DNA of 64,000 nucleotides from Mesorhizobium sp. L-8-3 (GTDB lineage Bacteria > Pseudomonadota > Alphaproteobacteria > Rhizobiales > Rhizobiaceae), in assembly GCF_016756615.1 (NCBI RefSeq), contig NZ_AP023262.1:1362501-1426500 (forward strand). Reading direction: 5' to 3'. Position numbers and translations under genes: made by a program. This document shows, in pieces, positions 31,988 through 41,220 of the stretch. The notes below the pieces were generated by a model, which saw only the letters and a list, made by a program, of their open reading frames with translations, searched no databases and was not told where the DNA came from. Position 1 is the stretch's first letter; the number at the start of each line of letters is the position of its first letter.

Positions 31988-32070
31988 GAGTGAGAGGTCG
32001 GCCCGATTTCCCGCGACGGGTTGAGGATCGGAGGAAAGGCTTCCGGCGCCCGTCGCGGGGACATTCCCCG
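31988..32070 (+). promoter_or_regulatory. structured 5' leader of the truncated ardC copy
   Basis: Second copy of the leader at 56752-56835. Basal helix CCGCGACGGG (32011-32020) with CCCGTCGCGG (32049-32058), a perfect 10 bp; inner helix CGGAGG with CTTCCG around the loop AAAGG. Where the other copy has a G-U pair in the basal helix, this one has G-C, so the pairing is conserved. Confidence 0.7.
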
Positions 32071-32280
32071 ATGGCCAGACATGACCGCAGCGCTCGCGCC
32101 GGCTCGGACCGCACGAGCCTTTACGACGACATCACCAACAAGATCATCGCCGAACTGGAGGAAGGCCGTGTGCCCTGGGTCCAGCCCTGGGGCACGTCTG
32201 CTGCGAAGGCACCGCTCGGCCTACCGAAGAACGCCGCTACTTCCCGCAGCTACAGCGGCATCAACATCCTCATTCTCTGG
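32071..32280 (+). pseudogene. ardC-like gene, 5' fragment
   Basis: The first 70 codons (MARHDRSARAGSDRTSLYDD onward to YSGINILILWG) are nearly identical to the start of the gene at 56836-57798. The sequence is then replaced by the end of an IS6-type element, so the N-terminal ssDNA-binding part remains and the metallopeptidase-like part is lost. Confidence 0.9.
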
Positions 32281-32489
32281 GGTTGTGTCGCAAATTCTGC
32301 GTTGGGTCAGACGTCGGCTTACCCGAGACGGATTTCAGGGGGCGATTGCTTCAAACTGCTCCTTCAGCGTTGCTCTCGGATTGAAAGCGAAGCGTCCCTG
32401 CAGTTTTGCGCATCATGTGAACCATCTCGATGCCAGCCAAAGTTACGGCAGCCGATGAGAACGCCTTGAACCCCATCATCGGTCTGACC

Positions 32490-33905
32490 CTACGAGATTC
32501 ACACATCTCGGAGGGTCCAGCCATGCTTGATTGCGTGGAATTTGGTGAGGCCTCTGAGCATGACGATGGGGCCGGGCTTTCCGTAGTATCCGGTCCATCC
32601 ACCGAGCCGTGCGAAGACCCAGGCAGCGAAGGCCAATGTGCCTTTGGGATGGGGGTTTTTCTGCTTCTGGGTCTTTCCCTCAAGGCTGTGGCTGACGCGT
32701 TCGAGCACCGGTTGGTCGTCGGGATCGAAGGCGTCGCTGAGCGGCCGCTCGAGCTTGCCGTCGCGCTCGGCAACGAGTTGCATCACCGTGACGGCGGCGA
32801 TGAGGGTGCTGTTACGAGCTTTTCCAGCGGCCCGCCCTCCTGCTGGCGAAGCGCCTCGATGTCAAAGCCCTTTGTCTTGGTGGTCCGAAACAGCTGCTCG
32901 ATGGTCCAGCGCAGACGATAAAAGCCGATGATGCGCCGTGCATCGGCCAGATCGGTGACCTGATGTGTTGTGAGCAGCCGCCAATGCGCCGGCTCCTGGC
33001 CGTGCGGCGGATCGATTTCGCGGGCATCGACCATGCTGAGCGTGACGGTCTTCGGCAGCACCCGGGTTCCCGCCTGGGCTTTGCGGTTCCTGGGCCTTGC
33101 GATCTCGACACGGCCGAAGCGCACGCCGAGAGTGGCCGTGCGGGCCTTGCGGCCCGGAATGGCCGGCAACGCGACCGTCATCTGCCCGGCTTCGGGCCAG
33201 CTCTCGGCGGCGGCAAACAGATGGGTCCCGTCGGCCAGAAGCCGGTCCTGCGCGGCCCGTACCAGCTTCTCGACATGGTCCGGCTTGAAGGCGAAGCACT
33301 CGTAAATGTCCCCCTCGCGGTCCTCGACGACCGTCACGCAGGCCGCGCCGGCGGCCCACAGCCGGCGCGCGCTTTCGGCGCCGTCGAGCCAGCGCCGGCT
33401 GTCCTTGTCCGCGAAGTCCCGTTTGGTGCGCGTCGCCTTCACACCACCGCGGCGATCCAGAAAAAACGCATCGACAAGGCCCAACACAAAGCCGCTGGTC
33501 GCATCTGCGGCAATCAGCGGGTGCACGGAAAGGCCGATGCCTTTTTCGTCCACCCGAACAGACGTCGTGTCCTGGATCGCCAGCACATGACGGCCACGGA
33601 CTTGCAAGCACGTGCGGGCCGAGGCCGTACCCAGCATCGCGCCGACCGTCACCTTCGGATTGTGCAGAAAGCGCGTGATCCGCATCTCGCCGGAGCGGCC
33701 GCCGCCCAGCGCGCGGACGCTGCTACCCCAGCCGCCCGCGGACACCAGCCGCTGGTGCAAAAAAATCCCGCATCTTTCAGCCGAGCGTCTCCGAATTCCC
33801 CAAAACCAAGGTCCATCTGCCCCTCCCTCAGCCGAATCACCGCAATAGGGAGTCAGACTTTCGCCGACACCGCAACTCGCCCCCCACGATGTGTGAATGT
33901 CGTAG
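32490..33905 (-). mobile_element. IS4-family (IS50/Tn5-like) element nested in the IS6-type element
   Basis: 1416 bp. Terminal inverted repeats of 18 bp with one mismatch: CTACGAGATTCACACATC at 32490 and GATGTGTGAATGTCGTAG ending at 33905. It is flanked by the 9-bp direct repeat GGTCTGACC (32481-32489 and 33906-33914), the target duplication size of IS50-type elements. Confidence 0.9.
32499..33840 (-). pseudogene. IS50-like transposase with two frameshifts
   Basis: Homologous to Tn5-type transposases: the N-terminus DLGFGEFGDARLKDAG, catalytic aspartates in AIQDTTSVR and VVEDREGD, the glutamate in YRLRWTIEQLF, and the C-terminus GTLAFAAWVFARLGGWTGYY. The frame shifts at a run of seven A/T bases near 33760 (DAGFF in one frame, then HQRLVSAGG in the next) and again near 32810, one base short. 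Two breaks make an inactive gene more likely than programmed frameshifting. Confidence 0.82.
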
Positions 33906-34484
33906 GGTCTGACCCGGCGCTTGATGCGCCGATGGTCCTGCTCAATCCGGTTGTTGAGATATTGACTGCGGCGAATCCGGATCGGCTTCAGCCGTCTTGC
34001 TGTTTGATGCCGCAACCGGCTTTCGCTGTCGCATGCGATGATGGCCTCCTGATAGGTCTGGCTGCCGTCAATGACGATCCGGCCAGGACGGCCATGCCGG
34101 TGCAGCGCTTTACGCAGAAGGCGTTTTGCTGCAAGGAGATCACGCTGTTCGCTGAGCATGAACTCCACCGTATCGCCGACACTGTCGATGGCGCGGTAGA
34201 GATACATCCACTGGCCACGCACCTTGATGTAGGTTTCGTCCATATGCCACCTGCCCGACAGAGCACGCTTGCGCAGGTTGAAGCGTTCCAACAGCACTGG
34301 CGAAAAGCACCTGACCCAGCGATTGACCGTCGAATGGTCGACCGCAACGCCGCGCTCAGCCATCATCTCCTCCAGATCGCGTAAGCTCAAATTGTAAGCC
34401 AGATACCACCGAACACACAGCAGAATGACGGACTGATCGAAGTGGCGGCCTTTGAACATCATGCTAATCCCGTTTGGGCAGCCC

Positions 34485-34907
34485 TCATGCCATCTCAGCA
34501 TTGCTGAAAAGTTTGCGACAAAGCCGGAAGATGTGGCCCGGCCGCGCGAAATCGCTCGCGCAGGAATTGGGGTTGGCGAGCGCGCGGCAGCACGAGGCGC
34601 GTTCCTCGGACGAAATGCCAGTGCCGCCGTCGGGTTTGTGGTCGATCGAGACGGTGAAGGCGGTGGCGTGGTTGGAATCGTTGGCGGTGACCATCGGGAC
34701 GAGCCGCAGGCGCCGCGCCTCGTCCGGGGTGATCGGCGCGCAGACGATGTCGGACGTATGGCGGATGATGAACACCATCCTCTCGGCCGTGCACAGTGAT
34801 GCCGCCACGACGAGATCGCCTTCGGCCTCACGGTCGTCGTCGTCGGTCACGACGACGACTTCGCCCTGCGCGAAAGCCTTGATGATGTCTGCAATCGAGG
34901 TCGCCAT
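34485..34907 (-). pseudogene. ribB: ribB, 3,4-dihydroxy-2-butanone 4-phosphate synthase, 5' fragment
   Basis: About 120 residues match the start of riboflavin-pathway RibB: FAQGEVVVVTDDDDREAEGDLV (metal- and substrate-binding acidic loop), CAPITPDEARRL, and then ALANPNSCASDFARPGHIF. The next residues derive from the IS6-type element, so roughly the last half of the gene is missing and the histidine and glutamate of the active site's later part are lost. A 24-bp tandem duplication spans the start codon region. Confidence 0.85.
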
Positions 34908-34952
34908 GTGACGCTCGCACTCATTTCCATGTGACGCTCGCACTCGTTTTCG
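34905..34952 (+). repeat. 24-bp tandem duplication at the ribB start
   Basis: CATGTGACGCTCGCACTC occurs at 34905-34922 and again at 34929-34946, with similar following bases. The unit includes the ribB start codon (CAT on this strand). Confidence 0.7.
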
Positions 34953-35088
34953 GACACCGAGTGAGGCCAATCCTCTTGCCCGTTCAGCCCGGTCCGCCGG
35001 GTCAAGTCGATATCGCCAGCGGCGCCGGCGGCTACCTTGTGAGGAAGCCGCGCCAGAACAGGCCGGCGGCGTCAGGTGAGGGCCGTCG

Positions 35089-35693
35089 TCAGAGACCGGC
35101 CACGCTCAGTGTGCGGCAGGCGTCATTGCTTGCCGCGCCGTCGGTCCGGGCCGCTGCGTCGGGGCGCGGCTGTGCACGCTTCGCGGCCGCGTTGTTGTAG
35201 GCCTTGATCTTGACCGGGCGATTGGTGTCGATCGGCAGGACCGTTTTGTGGGAAATGCGCTTGAGGGCGAGGTTCGAGCGGATGCTGGACACGCCCGGGA
35301 TACGCGAGATCTTGTTGACGATGAGGTCTTCCAGATCCTCGATGTCGGACACCATGACGCGCAGCAGATAATCGCTGTCGCCGGTCATGAGATAACATTC
35401 CATGACCTGGCCGAGCCGATCGATCGCGCGCGTGAAATTCTCGAGGCTGAGCTGGACCTGCTTCTCGAGCTTGACCTGGATGAACGCGGTCACGCCGATG
35501 CCGAGCACGGCCGGATCGAGCACCGCAATGCGCCGATCGATAACGCCGAGCTTTTCGAGGGTCTTCACCCGGGCAAGGCAGGGCGACGGAGAGAGATTGA
35601 CGCGGGAAGCGAGCTCGACATTCGTTAAGTTCGCGTTCTGCTGCAGTTCGTTCAGGATTTGATATCGATCCTGTCGAGAGCCATCGTGGTCAT
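35089..35693 (-). pseudogene. Lrp/AsnC-family regulator with an early frameshift
   Basis: The DNA-binding and ligand domains read LTNVELASRVNLSPSPCLAR, KTLEKLGVIDRRIAVLDP and VMECYLMTGDSDYLLRVMV, typical of Lrp. The start codons at 35693 or 35684 lead into a stop after about 12 codons, because one base appears missing in the segment GATCGATATCAAATC (GATTATCAA expected). Restoring it joins MALDRIDYQI to LNELQQNANL. Either a true frameshift mutation or a sequencing error; the rest of the gene looks well kept, with a variable, alanine-rich C-terminal tail. Confidence 0.75.
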
Positions 35694-35976
35694 ATCGCTA
35701 TCTCCCAAAGGCAAACCGTAGGTCTAGGCGCCACCGAGCCCCGGTCCCGCGCGTTAAGCCGCGTGGTGACATCCCGATGACACCTGAATGCTAATCGCAC
35801 TCCCGTCTGCGGAATTTCGACAAAATGACGACTTGTATCGAAAAACAGTCAATCTCTGTTTAGCCGCCTGACTTGTCGATCTCCTGCTGTTCACGTGGTG
35901 CTGCAGCAGGCACATGAAGATCGCAAATTCGGCAATGCCGCGATTTGGACAAAGTCAGAGGACTCCCCGCAGTTTA
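35694..35976. other. intergenic between the Lrp pseudogene and IS110
   Basis: AT-richer DNA of about 280 bp that would contain the former Lrp promoter and one end of the IS110 element. No gene is visible. Confidence 0.45.
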
Positions 35977-37224
35977 TCAAGCGGTTTGTCCGGTGATGGA
36001 AGGGTCGAAGACGGTGCCGGTCTTGAGCATGGCGCAAGCGACGTTGACGAGGCGGTCGGCGACCGATCGCAGGGCACGGGCGTGGCTGTGACCACGACTT
36101 CGCAGCGTGGTGTACTTGGCCCGGCTTCTCGGGTCGCGCTGCGTGGCCACACGCGCCCAATGGTAGATGGCGTTGGCGAGCCGGCCATGACAGGCATATC
36201 TTCGCACGATGATGCAGCTCTTGCCGGAGCGCTTGGTAACGGGCGCGACTCCTGTCAAACTGCGCAAGGCGGCGTAATCGCGTCGCTGCAGGGCATCGCA
36301 AGCCTCTGTGAGCAGCGTGGCGAGGACGATCCTTCCCACTCCCGGCAAGGATGCGAGGATCTCCACGTCATTCTGCTTGTGCTGCCCCGGCTCGCTCTCC
36401 TCGGCCGGGACGAGGCGGGCGGTCAACGCATCGAGCTGGTGGTGGGCCTGCTTGAGCTGCCGGTTGGGAAGGCGGATGCGCGCGATGAGCGTGACGATGT
36501 GGGCGCGGGCGGCTTCGGTGGTGCCGGCGGCGACCTGGATGGGCGGCTTGCGCAGCACCGCGAGCACCTGGGCGGCATCGAAGCGGCGGATGCGATGGCG
36601 CTTGAGCAGCTTGGCGACCGTCGCCGCGTGGAGGCGCGCAGCCTTGGCGGGCGTCGGCGCGGCCTCCCACAGCTCCAGCAGCCATTCCGCCCCGAGATCA
36701 TCGTCGACGAGTTCGAGGAACGCCGGGAGGTAGCGCCAGAGCTGCTCGCGCAAGCGATTTGTCAGGCGATTGCGCTCGGTGCCGAGGTCGTCGCTGATGC
36801 GCGACCACTCGCGCAACTCGATGATGACGGGGTCGGTGGCCGCCAGGTCGCGGAAGCACCGCGGATCGGTGCGCAAGCCCGAGGCCATCACCGCGGCGTC
36901 GCGGCTGTCGTCCTTGGCGCCGGCCGGCGAGAAGCGGTCGCGGAAACGATCCACCTGCTTGGGATTGATCGCGTACACCCTGAAGCCACGCTCCAGCAGC
37001 GTCTCCACCACCGGCCCATGCGGCACCTCGATCGCCGTGAGGATTTGCGCGGCCTCCTGGGCACCGCTCTTGGCCAGCAGCCAGGCCACCATCTCGGCCA
37101 GCCCCTCGCCACCGTGGTCGAAGGCCCGCTCGCCTATTCGCCGGCCATCACCGTCGCTAAAGAACACATGGTGGCTCTGCGACGCCCAGTCGATGCCGGC
37201 ATACCATTGTCTCTGATCAGTCAT
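35977..37224 (-). CDS. IS110-family transposase
   Basis: 415 residues. The N-terminal DEDD nuclease domain is visible (YAGIDWASQSHHVFFSD with the first Asp near residue 11; AIEVPHGPVVETL; and AKDDSRDAAVMA with the paired Asp near 104-108). The C-terminal transposase domain contains SLPGVGRIVLATLL and LRSLTGVAPVTKRSGKS. IS110 elements recombine through a bridge RNA made from their non-coding end and lack classical inverted repeats, so I cannot set the outer edges; the non-coding arm is probably in 37225-37500 or just after 35976. The frame looks intact. Confidence 0.92.
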   Translation of the reverse strand: MTDQRQWYAGIDWASQSHHVFFSDGDGRRIGERAFDHGGEGLAEMVAWLLAKSGAQEAAQILTAIEVPHGPVVETLLERGFRVYAINPKQVDRFRDRFSPAGAKDDSRDAAVMASGLRTDPRCFRDLAATDPVIIELREWSRISDDLGTERNRLTNRLREQLWRYLPAFLELVDDDLGAEWLLELWEAAPTPAKAARLHAATVAKLLKRHRIRRFDAAQVLAVLRKPPIQVAAGTTEAARAHIVTLIARIRLPNRQLKQAHHQLDALTARLVPAEESEPGQHKQNDVEILASLPGVGRIVLATLLTEACDALQRRDYAALRSLTGVAPVTKRSGKSCIIVRRYACHGRLANAIYHWARVATQRDPRSRAKYTTLRSRGHSHARALRSVADRLVNVACAMLKTGTVFDPSITGQTA

Positions 37225-37718
37225 GCTTCTCCCCGTTCCAACACACGAGCCGCCGTGATCTCAGCCGATCCCTGTACTGGCGCTCGGAAGGAATGCTCCG
37301 GCGCGGACTCCCCACGGGGCATCGATCGCGGCCAATCCGGCGGGGTACATGTCCTCATCAGGTGGTCGGGCCACCGGGGCACCTGGGTTACTCCCGCCGA
37401 ATCGGCTCGGTTCCGCAAGGTTACACCCCGTATTGGGCTCGTGCCGCCGGCCACGCTTCACTTCGCGCAACCCGCCGCGCCAATCCCTCAGGAACCGCAT
37501 TCAAAAGGGTACAGGGGCGTTGATATCCTGCGGCCGAAGCCTCCCCAGCACGGGACCGTCCGTAGCCCAGCCTCGTAAAGTGCCCGACGCGCCTTGGATA
37601 TGCTGCCGCCGGGTGGTCGGGGTCCACATGAAAGGCTCCAAACTGGCTTCGACGACCGTTTGGAATCGCATCTGAACCCGGCCATCCACTTCTACAGCCG
37701 AGTTTCAGGACGGCCGCT
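37225..37718. other. non-coding DNA next to IS110
   Basis: About 490 bp with no recognisable gene. The part nearest the transposase start could be the IS110 non-coding end that encodes a bridge RNA; the rest may be decayed DNA before the biotin-carboxylase fragment. Confidence 0.4.
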
Positions 37719-38200
37719 GAGATGAACACCCGCCTGCAGGTGGAGCATCCGGCGACCGAACTCGTCACCGGCGTCGATCTCGTCGAGCAGATGATCCACG
37801 TCGCGGCCGGCGAGAAGCCGGCGATTCAGCAGAGGGACGTGACGCTCACCGGCTGGGCGGTGGAGGTGCGCCTCTATGCTGAGAATACGCTCCGTAACTT
37901 TCCTCCGGCGATCGGCCGTCTCGTGAAATACCGCCCGCCGGTGGAAAGCCATATCGAAGGCGGCATCACCGTTCGTAACGACACCGGTGTGGAGGAGGGC
38001 GGGGAGATCTCGATCTATTGCGATCCGATGATCGCCAAGCTCGTGACCCACGCGCCCACCCGTGCCTCGGCGATCGACGCGCAGGCCAACGCGCTCGACG
38101 CCCTTTGCGTCGACGGTATCCGCCACAACATCCCCTTCCTGTCGGCGCTGATGATCGTCCGAAAATTCGGCAACCAACGTGCGAAGCAACATTATTTCGC
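37719..38200 (+). pseudogene. biotin carboxylase (propionyl-CoA carboxylase alpha-like) internal fragment
   Basis: It begins abruptly at EMNTRLQVEHPATELVTGVD, the conserved catalytic block of biotin carboxylases, then runs through GWAVEVRLYAENTLRNF, IGRLVKYRPPVESH, VRNDTGVEEGGEIS and DPMIAKLVTHAPTR, ending near GIRHNIPFLSALM. The ATP-grasp N-terminus and the biotinyl domain are absent. The wording matches PccA better than AccC. It is a dead internal piece flanked by insertion sequences. Confidence 0.85.
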
Positions 38201-38236
38201 TCATGCGAAGAGCAGAACGCCTCGCGCAGTGTCTAA

Positions 38237-39162
38237 GGCCTGTGATCAGTTGCGATCAATGAGGTCCGCCCGACACAGATCGGCGGCATCGATGCCGCGC
38301 CCGCGGACCTCACAGAAGCCTCCAGATTCCCAAATCACCGGAGATGTGATTCTTGAGGTGTCGGCGAATCAGGGGGCGCCGACCGGATGGCACGTCGTTA
38401 TGCCTTGCGTGATGATCAATGGGAGCGCATCAGAGATTTCTTGCCTGGCCGTGAAGGTCATGTCGGCGGCACCGCCAAGGATAACCGGCTGTTCGTGGAG
38501 GCGGTCTTGTATCGCTATCGGGCCGGAATCCCGTGGCGTGACTTGCCGGAGCGGTTCGGCCACTTCCGGGTCATTCATACGCGCCATACACGCTGGAGCA
38601 AAAGCGGGGTCTGGCAGAAGGTTTTCGAACTTCTCGCCGAAGACGCCGACAATGAATACGCCATGATCGATTCGACCATCGTGCGCGCCCATCAACACAG
38701 CGCCGGCGCAAAAGGGGGGACCGGGAACGCGAAGCCATAGGGCGCAGCAAGGGTGGGCTGAGCACCAAAATCCACGCCCGTTGTGACGCCTTGGGCAATC
38801 CGACCGGCTTTCATCTGACGCCTGGCCAGAAGCATGATCTGTGCGGAGCCGATGCGCTTTTGCCTGACCTGTTCGACAAGATCACCGCCTTCATCGCCGA
38901 CAAGGCATTCGATGCCAAAGAGCGTGTGCTCGATCTGCTTCAAAGCGCCGGTGTCGATATCGTCATTCCGCCGCGATCAAACCGAAAACAACCACGCCGC
39001 TACGACACAGAGCTCTACAAGGCCAGGCATCTCATCGAGAACTTCTTCGCAAAGCTCAAACAGTACCGTGCCATCGCGACCCGCTACGACAAGCGCGCAA
39101 CCAACTTCCTCGGCGCCATACACCTCGCCGCGGCCGTCATTCTCCTCAACTGATCACAGGCC
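38237..39162 (+). mobile_element. IS5-family element (IS427-type)
   Basis: 926 bp bounded by inverted repeats GGCCTGTGATCAGTTG (38237) and CAACTGATCACAGGCC (ending 39162). Flanking bases CTAA and CTAG fit the short TA-type target duplication of this group. It carries the two-phase transposase described next and interrupts DNA downstream of the biotin-carboxylase fragment. Confidence 0.88.
38387..39153 (+). CDS. IS5-family transposase read through a -1 frameshift
   Basis: The first frame (38387-38740) encodes MARRYALRDDQWERIRDFLP, the helix-turn-helix/DUF4096 part and AMIDSTIVRAHQHSAGAKGG. The second frame (to 39153) carries EAIGRSKGGLSTKIHA, GADALLPDLFDKITAFIADKAFDAKE, and the end LIENFFAKLKQYRAIATRYDK. 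The run AAAAGGGGGG at 38710-38719 is a typical slippery site; slipping back one base gives KGGDREREAIGRSKGG, the normal family sequence. So this is probably a functional transposase made by programmed frameshifting. DDE residues: D in MIDSTIV, D in IADKAFD, E in LIENFF. Confidence 0.87.
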
Positions 39163-39325
39163 CTAGCCTGTACCCAAAGCCATTTGGCGCAGCATTAAAT
39201 GCTGATCGATGGTGTGAGTAGAGAACTATTCGAACACTAATGCCGGCCCGGCCGCGCAACTATCATTCAATAAATACGCCAGCCAAGCGCGCAGGTCGCA
39301 CCTGCCACGGCGCGGGCTGTCATGC

Positions 39326-39706
39326 ATGGGGACCGCGAACGTGAAGCTCAAGCAAGTCTACCTGACCGCTGCCGAACCCGAGGGACTTGCCGAATTCTAC
39401 GAGGCGCTCGGGCTGACGGTGCGCTTCGCCGACGCGGGCAAATGGATTCAGTTCGTTGGCGACAAGTCCACCTTCTGCGTGGCGGGCCTGTCCGAATCCG
39501 TGTCCAGACCCGCGCAGAACGCGGTCCTTGTCTTCGAGGCGGACGATCTTGAGCAGGCGGTCGCACGTGCGAAGGACAACGGGGCCGAAATCTTCGGCGA
39601 GATTCGCCACATGGGCGGCCATGGCCGGATCGCCCAGTTCAAGGATCCGCAGCGCAATACGATCCAGCTGTTCCAGGCGGCGATTGAGAGAAACCGAGCC
39701 GAGTAG
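39326..39706 (+). CDS. VOC (glyoxalase/bleomycin-resistance) family protein
   Basis: 126 residues, a single VOC domain: KLKQVYLTAAEPEGLAEFYE (about 6-25) and the closing GRIAQFKDPQRNTIQLFQ (about 98-115) with a Glu/Gln-type metal position. It may be a small isomerase, lyase or extradiol-like enzyme. It starts a co-directional series that runs to 50771, with 17 bp between it and the flavin reductase. The specific reaction is unknown. Confidence 0.75.
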   Translation: MGTANVKLKQVYLTAAEPEGLAEFYEALGLTVRFADAGKWIQFVGDKSTFCVAGLSESVSRPAQNAVLVFEADDLEQAVARAKDNGAEIFGEIRHMGGHGRIAQFKDPQRNTIQLFQAAIERNRAE

Positions 39707-39723
39707 CGAGGAGATTGATCATC

Positions 39724-40269
39724 ATGAATGTCCGAGTGTCGCCAATGCCAAGTCAGGAACTTCCCGCGTTCAGCAGTGCAGAGTTTCGCAGCGCCATGCG
39801 CAACGTGCCCGGCGCGGTATCGATCGTCACCACCGGCGCGTCGCCGAACCGGCATGGCCTGACGCTGACGGCGGGTTGCTCGCTGTCGACCGATCCGTCG
39901 AGCGTTCTGGTGTGCGTCAACAAGTCTGCCGGCGGCCACGACACGATCAAGGGCACCGGATCGTTCTGCTGGAACATTCTGGCGTCTGGTCACGATGCCC
40001 TGGCGAAGCGGTTTTCGGGGCAGGACGGCAGCAAGGGCGACATCCGCTTCGACGAGGTGCTCTGGCGCAAGCTCGTGACTGGCGCGCCGAGCCTGATTGA
40101 CGCGGTGTGCAGCTTCGATTGCCGCGTGACCGGCGCGTATGACGCCGGAAGCCATACGATCTTCGTCGGCGAGGTGGTCGCGCAGGCGATGAACGCCGAT
40201 CTCGAACCTCTGATCTACGTGAGGGGCGATTTCGCGGTGCCGAAGCGTCCCGATCCATCACGGCACTGA
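39724..40269 (+). CDS. flavin reductase of a two-component monooxygenase
   Basis: 181 residues of the HpaC-like flavin reductase fold: FRSAMRNVPGAVSIVTTGA (about 20-38), GLTLTAGCSLSTDPSSVLVCVN (about 44-65) and the cofactor loop HDTIKGTGSFCWNIL. It supplies reduced FMN or FAD to a partner oxygenase. The only flavin oxygenase close by is the LLM-type protein at 45459, which is a natural partner. ATG 39724 follows GAGGAG; a TTG three codons earlier is in phase. Confidence 0.85.
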   Translation: MNVRVSPMPSQELPAFSSAEFRSAMRNVPGAVSIVTTGASPNRHGLTLTAGCSLSTDPSSVLVCVNKSAGGHDTIKGTGSFCWNILASGHDALAKRFSGQDGSKGDIRFDEVLWRKLVTGAPSLIDAVCSFDCRVTGAYDAGSHTIFVGEVVAQAMNADLEPLIYVRGDFAVPKRPDPSRH

Positions 40270-40350
40270 CATGACGCCGCACGTCTCACGCCCCCGACCG
40301 ACAGCAAAGGCCGACACCATGATCCCACTCATTTGTCTCGAGGCGTGCCG

Positions 40351-41220
40351 ATGACCTCGCTCTGGCTTAATGTTCTGGCAAGCGGTGTCCTGCTCGGTCT
40401 CGTCTACGGGCTCGTGGCGCTCGGTCTCACCATCATTTTTGGCGTGATGCGCGTGGTCAATTTCGCCCACGGCGAAATGGTCGTGTTCGGCGTCTATATT
40501 GGCTACTGGACCGTCCGGTTCTGGGACGTGCCGATCATCGTCGCAGCCGGCATCGCGGCCGTGGTGATGTTCATTTTCGGCTACCTGCTGGAGTCGCTTG
40601 TCGTTAGGCGCTTCGTCAATCGGCCGCATCATTATCAGTTCATCGTCTTCATCGGTCTTGCGCTGCTGTTCAGCGGCATTCTGTTGGTGAGCTTCGGACC
40701 GGATCCGCGTCCGACGGCTTCGACGCTCTCGTTCCGCACCGTGCAGCTCGGCGTTCTGACGCTCGATCTGGCGCGGCTTCAGGCGGCGGCGACCGCAAGC
40801 GTGCTGATCGTCCTGCTCGGCGCCTATCTCAAATTCTCCTCGTTCGGGCGCTCGCTCCGTGCTGCGGCCGACAACCGGCTGGGTGGCCTGGTCGTCGGCC
40901 TCAACATTCCGCGGGTCTATGCCGTGACCTTCGGCATCGGAACGGCCTGCGCAGGCATCGCCGGCGCACTGATCTCGCCGCTGTTCGACGCGCAGCCTTA
41001 TCTCGCCGTCGATTTCACCTTGCTCGCCTTCGTGACCGTCATCGTTGGCGGCCTCGGCAGCTTCGGCGGGGCGCTGCTGGGCGGATTGACCATCGGCGTG
41101 GCGGAAGCCGTCGCGGCGCTGACGTTCAGCCCGTCGCTGAAGACGGCGCTTCCCTACGCGCTCCTTATCACCATCCTGATCTTCCGTCCGAGAGGGTTCT
41201 TCGGTGCAAAAGAAGTCTGA
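40351..41220 (+). CDS. livH: branched-chain amino acid-type ABC transporter permease (LivH)
   Basis: 289 residues with about eight membrane segments. The LivH pattern is clear: LASGVLLGLVYGLVALGLTIIFGVMRVVNFAHGEMV (about 10-45) and, near the end, GGLGSFGGALLGGLTIG. It pairs with LivM to form the membrane pore; LivG and LivF follow, so the full transporter is here apart from the binding protein at 49536. Start ATG 40351 is the most natural; a TTG six codons upstream is possible. Confidence 0.92.
   Translation: MTSLWLNVLASGVLLGLVYGLVALGLTIIFGVMRVVNFAHGEMVVFGVYIGYWTVRFWDVPIIVAAGIAAVVMFIFGYLLESLVVRRFVNRPHHYQFIVFIGLALLFSGILLVSFGPDPRPTASTLSFRTVQLGVLTLDLARLQAAATASVLIVLLGAYLKFSSFGRSLRAAADNRLGGLVVGLNIPRVYAVTFGIGTACAGIAGALISPLFDAQPYLAVDFTLLAFVTVIVGGLGSFGGALLGGLTIGVAEAVAALTFSPSLKTALPYALLITILIFRPRGFFGAKEV

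Larger units (their letters stand above)
31724..32280 (+). repeat. truncated duplicate of the integrative-element left end
   Basis: About 557 bp, closely similar to 56500-57047 with scattered substitutions and one 12-bp insertion. It contains the hairpins, the structured leader and the first 70 codons of the ardC-like gene, and stops abruptly at GGGG where an IS6-type element begins. It is the remains of a second copy of the element that is intact at 56500 onward. Confidence 0.88.
32351..34463 (-). pseudogene. IS6-family transposase, split by an IS50-like element
   Basis: The 5' part (33906-34463) encodes MFKGRHFDQSVILLCVRWYL, the DDE aspartates in HMDETYIKV and VIDGSQTY and the glutamate in NRIEQDHRRIK. 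The 3' part (32351-32489) encodes MMGFKAFSSAAVTLAGIEM and the C-terminus. Removing 32490-33905 and one 9-bp repeat rejoins RRVRP to MMGF exactly in frame. So the transposase was intact until the second insertion. Confidence 0.9.
32281..34525 (-). mobile_element. IS6-family-type insertion sequence (interrupted)
   Basis: Ends are imperfect inverted repeats: GGTTGTGTCGCAAATT at 32281 and, on the other strand, GGCTTTGTCGCAAACTT ending at 34525. The transposase is on the minus strand and is split by an IS50-like element. Without that insertion the element would be about 820 bp, a normal size for IS6. The left flank is truncated ardC and the right flank truncated ribB, with no matching 8-bp target duplication, so it probably mediated a deletion or replicon fusion joining unrelated DNA. 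Confidence 0.82.

Noticed and set aside
32783..34831. A single 682-residue protein covering both IS transposases
   Set aside because: It joins an IS6-type fragment to an IS50-like fragment across an insertion border; it is not a real fusion.
34908..35088. FMN riboswitch before ribB
   Set aside because: The conserved FMN-aptamer blocks were not found on the minus strand in this stretch.
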